Origin: Jeotgalicoccus sp.
Lineage (GTDB): Bacteria > Bacillota > Bacilli > Staphylococcales > Salinicoccaceae
Assembly: GCA_003513765.1 (NCBI GenBank)
Contig: DONT01000001.1
Coordinates: forward strand, 105,927-169,926
Length of the DNA: 64,000 bases
Direction: 5' to 3'
Of the stretch, positions 61,855 to 64,000 are shown in pieces (position 1 is the first letter of the stretch; every line of letters starts with the position of its first letter). A model generated the notes under the pieces. It did no database searches. It saw only the letters and a list, made by a program, of their open reading frames with translations, and was not told the origin of the DNA. Made by a program: the position numbers and the translations under genes.

Positions 61855-63094
61855 ATGAATTCAAACATGCCAAAAGATCCCGGTTTCGACAAGACTTTAA
61901 GCGTGCTTAAAGAAGGTTACGAATTCATCATGAACCGCAAAGATGATTTAAACTCAAACATTTTCGAAACCCGCATCCTCGGTGAAAAAGCCATCTGTCT
62001 CACAGGCAGTGAGCGTGCTGAGCTCTTTTACGACAACACCCGCTTCAGGCGCAGTGATGCGGCACCAGCTAGAGTGGAAAAGACGCTGTTCGGTCAGGGC
62101 GGCATCCAGGGTCTGGACGGTGAGGTTCATAAAAACCGTAAAGCCATGTTCATGTCATTAATGGATCCCCAGGCCATGGACGAGATTGAAACGGTAACTC
62201 AAAAATACTGGCACGAGTTTTTTGCAGACAAAGATTCCAAAGATACTGTCGAGTTATACGAAGCGGCGAAAGTCGTCTTTCTTAAAGTTGCCTGTGATTG
62301 GGTCGGTATTTCACTGCAGGATGAGGATATTGAAGCCCGTGCCCAGCAGATTTCTGATTTATACGAATCACCTGCAGCTCTTGGTTTTCAGCATTGGAAA
62401 GGGCGTAAATCAAGAGCCGACGCAGAGGATTGGATTCAGGGTATTGGTGACGGCAAAATTGAAGCCGATAAGGACCGCGCGCTCTATCAGTTCTCCATGC
62501 ATACCGATTTAGATGGGGAGCTCTTGAGTCCTGAAGTCGTGACAGTTGAGCTGCTCAATCTGATCCGTCCGATTAACGCCATCAGCGTATGGGTAGCTAT
62601 GATTGGACTTGCGCTCCATGAACATCCGGATGAAGCGACTAAGCTGAAGGATGCAGACGACCAGCAGCTTGAATGGTTCATTCAGGAAGTCAGACGCTTT
62701 TATCCATTCTTCCCGTTCGCCGTGGCACGTGCAGATCTCGACTTTGAATGGAACGGTTATGAATTTAAAGAAGGCACGCTGACACTGCTCGATTTATACG
62801 GCACCAACCGTCATCCTGATGACTGGGTCAAACCTGAGGTCTTTATGCCCCAACGGTTCCAAGGCTGGCAGCAGACGCCATTTAACTTTATTCCGCAGGG
62901 CGGCGGATCTTACGATTTCGGTCACCGCTGTGCAGGGGAGTTTATCACTATAGTCATTATGCGGGACCACACTCGACTTCCTAGTCAATAATCTAGAATT
63001 TGAAGTGCCCGAGCAGGATTTCAGTTTTGAATTCAACGATATTCCCGCTGTACCCAATGACAAAGTGAAAATAAATCCAATCACTTTAAAATAA
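61855..63094 (+). pseudogene. Frameshifted CYP152-family fatty-acid P450 peroxygenase
   Basis: ATG 61855 (TAGGAG upstream) opens a frame resembling Bacillus P450 BSbeta (CYP152A1) up to residue 371; it then runs out of register and stops at 62991. After a shift near 62965-62972 the other frame gives the expected C-terminus (LDFLVNNLEFEVPEQDFSF) to TAA 63092-63094. Key residues are present: Gln85 (GIQGLDG), Arg238-Pro239 that hold the fatty-acid carboxylate, and haem Cys359 (GHRCAGE). Such enzymes use H2O2 to hydroxylate or decarboxylate fatty acids. Either a true mutation or a sequencing error. Confidence 0.85.
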
Positions 63095-63189
63095 CTCACC
63101 CGATTCTCATGTGTTTTTTCTTTCAATTTAAAACCTGTGTGCTATGATAATCATTTATAAAATACAGAGAAAATAAGCAGGAGAAAACC

Positions 63190-63771
63190 ATGAAAATAAG
63201 AACCGCAGTCATCATTTTTTGTATTGCTTTAATGCTGGTGGTGACATCAGTGATAGACAGCTTTAACCATAGTGACACAGATATACCTGAATCAGCCGAT
63301 GTGATTATAATGCTCGGCGGCGGTGATGCCGGCCGTATGAAAAAAGCAGCCGAACTTTATCATGCAGGTTACGCAGACTACGTCATGATTACACCGGAAA
63401 GTGCAGAAATTTACCCGCAGAGTACGGAATTTGCGCTCGAACTAGGTATAGCAGAAGATGCCATCATAGAAGAATATAAAGCGACTAGCACATATACCAA
63501 TGCCACTGAGTCCCTTAAGATAATGGATGACTACGGCTTTGACAGCGCCCTGGTCGTTACCAGTGACTATCATCTGAAGCGCTCCAAAATGATTTACGAC
63601 AGAGTCAGTGACGGGCAGTACGACTTGAAGTACATCGCAGCACCAGGTGCCGATGGTGAAGCATGGAACGAAAAATCTTACTCAGACAGAATCTGGTTCA
63701 GCGAGTTTTACAAACTGTGGGGCTACAAACTCGCTCTATATAACTATATCGATGAACCTGATGAAGGATGA
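63190..63771 (+). CDS. YdcF/DUF218-family envelope protein
   Basis: A 193-residue protein with an N-terminal membrane anchor or signal (about 5-24) and a DUF218 domain: ADVIIMLGGGDAGRMKKAAE, an ATSTYTNATESLKIM segment with the conserved Glu/Asn, and ALVVTSDYHLKRSKMIY. Relatives (YdcF, SanA, ElyC) act in the envelope, some in cell-wall precursor or vancomycin-related phenotypes; the reaction is unknown. AGGAGAAAACC precedes the ATG, and the stop overlaps the next start. Confidence 0.85.
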   Translation: MKIRTAVIIFCIALMLVVTSVIDSFNHSDTDIPESADVIIMLGGGDAGRMKKAAELYHAGYADYVMITPESAEIYPQSTEFALELGIAEDAIIEEYKATSTYTNATESLKIMDDYGFDSALVVTSDYHLKRSKMIYDRVSDGQYDLKYIAAPGADGEAWNEKSYSDRIWFSEFYKLWGYKLALYNYIDEPDEG

Positions 63772-64000
63772 TGATTTTGCCAGACAACGACACACAGATT
63801 AAAGTGCTCCTTCACGGCAGGGGGCGTGCTTACGACTATGCCTGTCAGACACTCGGTGTCGACAACATGATGCATCACAGCTATGCCGATGTGTTTACAG
63901 TGAGTGAAGCGGATGTCTATGACTATATACTGAAGAACGGTCTGCCTGAGAGCGAAGATACAAGCAAAGAGTCATTAAAAGAAGGCTTTCATTATTATAA
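63768..64000 (+). CDS. Unidentified protein, N-terminal part (partial)
   Basis: A frame opens at ATG-ATG 63768/63771, overlapping the YdcF-family stop, and is open to the right edge (77 codons). TTG 63777 with GAAGG 9 nt upstream is another possible start. The product is hydrophilic, with DYACQTLGVDNMMHHSYADV and VSEADVYDYILKNGLPE. I do not recognise a family from this part. Overlap suggests an operon with the YdcF-family gene. Confidence 0.6.
   Translation, partial: MMILPDNDTQIKVLLHGRGRAYDYACQTLGVDNMMHHSYADVFTVSEADVYDYILKNGLPESEDTSKESLKEGFHYY

Noticed and set aside
61855..62991. Calling the P450 an alkene-forming OleT
   Set aside because: The residue matching OleT His85 is Gln, as in hydroxylating CYP152A1, and the gene is frameshifted.

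Overview
The window is chromosomal DNA of a low-GC Gram-positive bacterium of the Staphylococcaceae. Three things point there: the gene order acnA, plsY (opposite strand), parE, parC, alanine symporter; capA-capB-capC genes of the Staphylococcus aureus type; and an endolysin with a staphylococcal-type SH3b cell-wall binding domain. A CYP152-type fatty-acid P450 and frequent TTG/GTG starts would suit Jeotgalicoccus, Salinicoccus or a relative, but the genus is inference.

Region 1 (1 to about 18720) is the right part of a siphovirus-type prophage. It runs in order: portal (3' end), prohead protease, HK97-fold capsid, head-tail connectors, major tail protein, tail chaperones joined by a -1 frameshift site, tape measure with an M23 peptidase, Dit, a giant tail-tip/fibre protein, lysis-module membrane proteins, holin and amidase endolysin. 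Seven hairpin terminators lie between these late genes, so the late operon probably depends on antitermination. The prophage ends inside the 3' part of a glutamate-1-semialdehyde aminomutase gene, whose last 39 codons survive at 18721-18837; this marks attR.

Region 2 (18900 to 42650) is ordinary core genome: membrane-anchored cytochrome c, DHA2 efflux pump, AbrB-family membrane protein, a T-box controlled valS followed by folC, mscL, acnA, plsY, parE-parC behind a LexA box, an alanine symporter, a NUDIX hydrolase, small membrane proteins, an MFS transporter, a secreted YpuA/DUF1002 protein and an LCP glycopolymer transferase. Three intergenic gaps here each hold a tandem array with the same exact 41-bp period but largely different sequences (20920-21206, 26909-27095, 30597-30830). 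This is the most unusual feature of the window.

Region 3 (42913 to 61649) is a Wzx/Wzy-type capsule locus. The chain-length/kinase/phosphatase genes capABC are followed by a visibly AT-richer serotype-specific block: a PglF/CapD-type 4,6-dehydratase, flippase, polymerase, two glycosyltransferases, an initiating phosphoglycosyl transferase, and homologues of all five steps of the WbpA-B-E-D-I route to UDP-2,3-diacetamido-mannuronic acid. The block also has a PIG-L deacetylase, an LpxD-like N-acyltransferase, a CapK/PaaK-like adenylate-forming enzyme and an unplaced Rossmann enzyme. Together these suggest a sugar that is deacetylated and then carries a different N-acyl group.

Region 4 (61855 to 64000) returns to core-like composition. 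It holds a CYP152 fatty-acid peroxygenase gene broken by a frameshift near its 3' end, a YdcF-family protein and the start of an unidentified gene.
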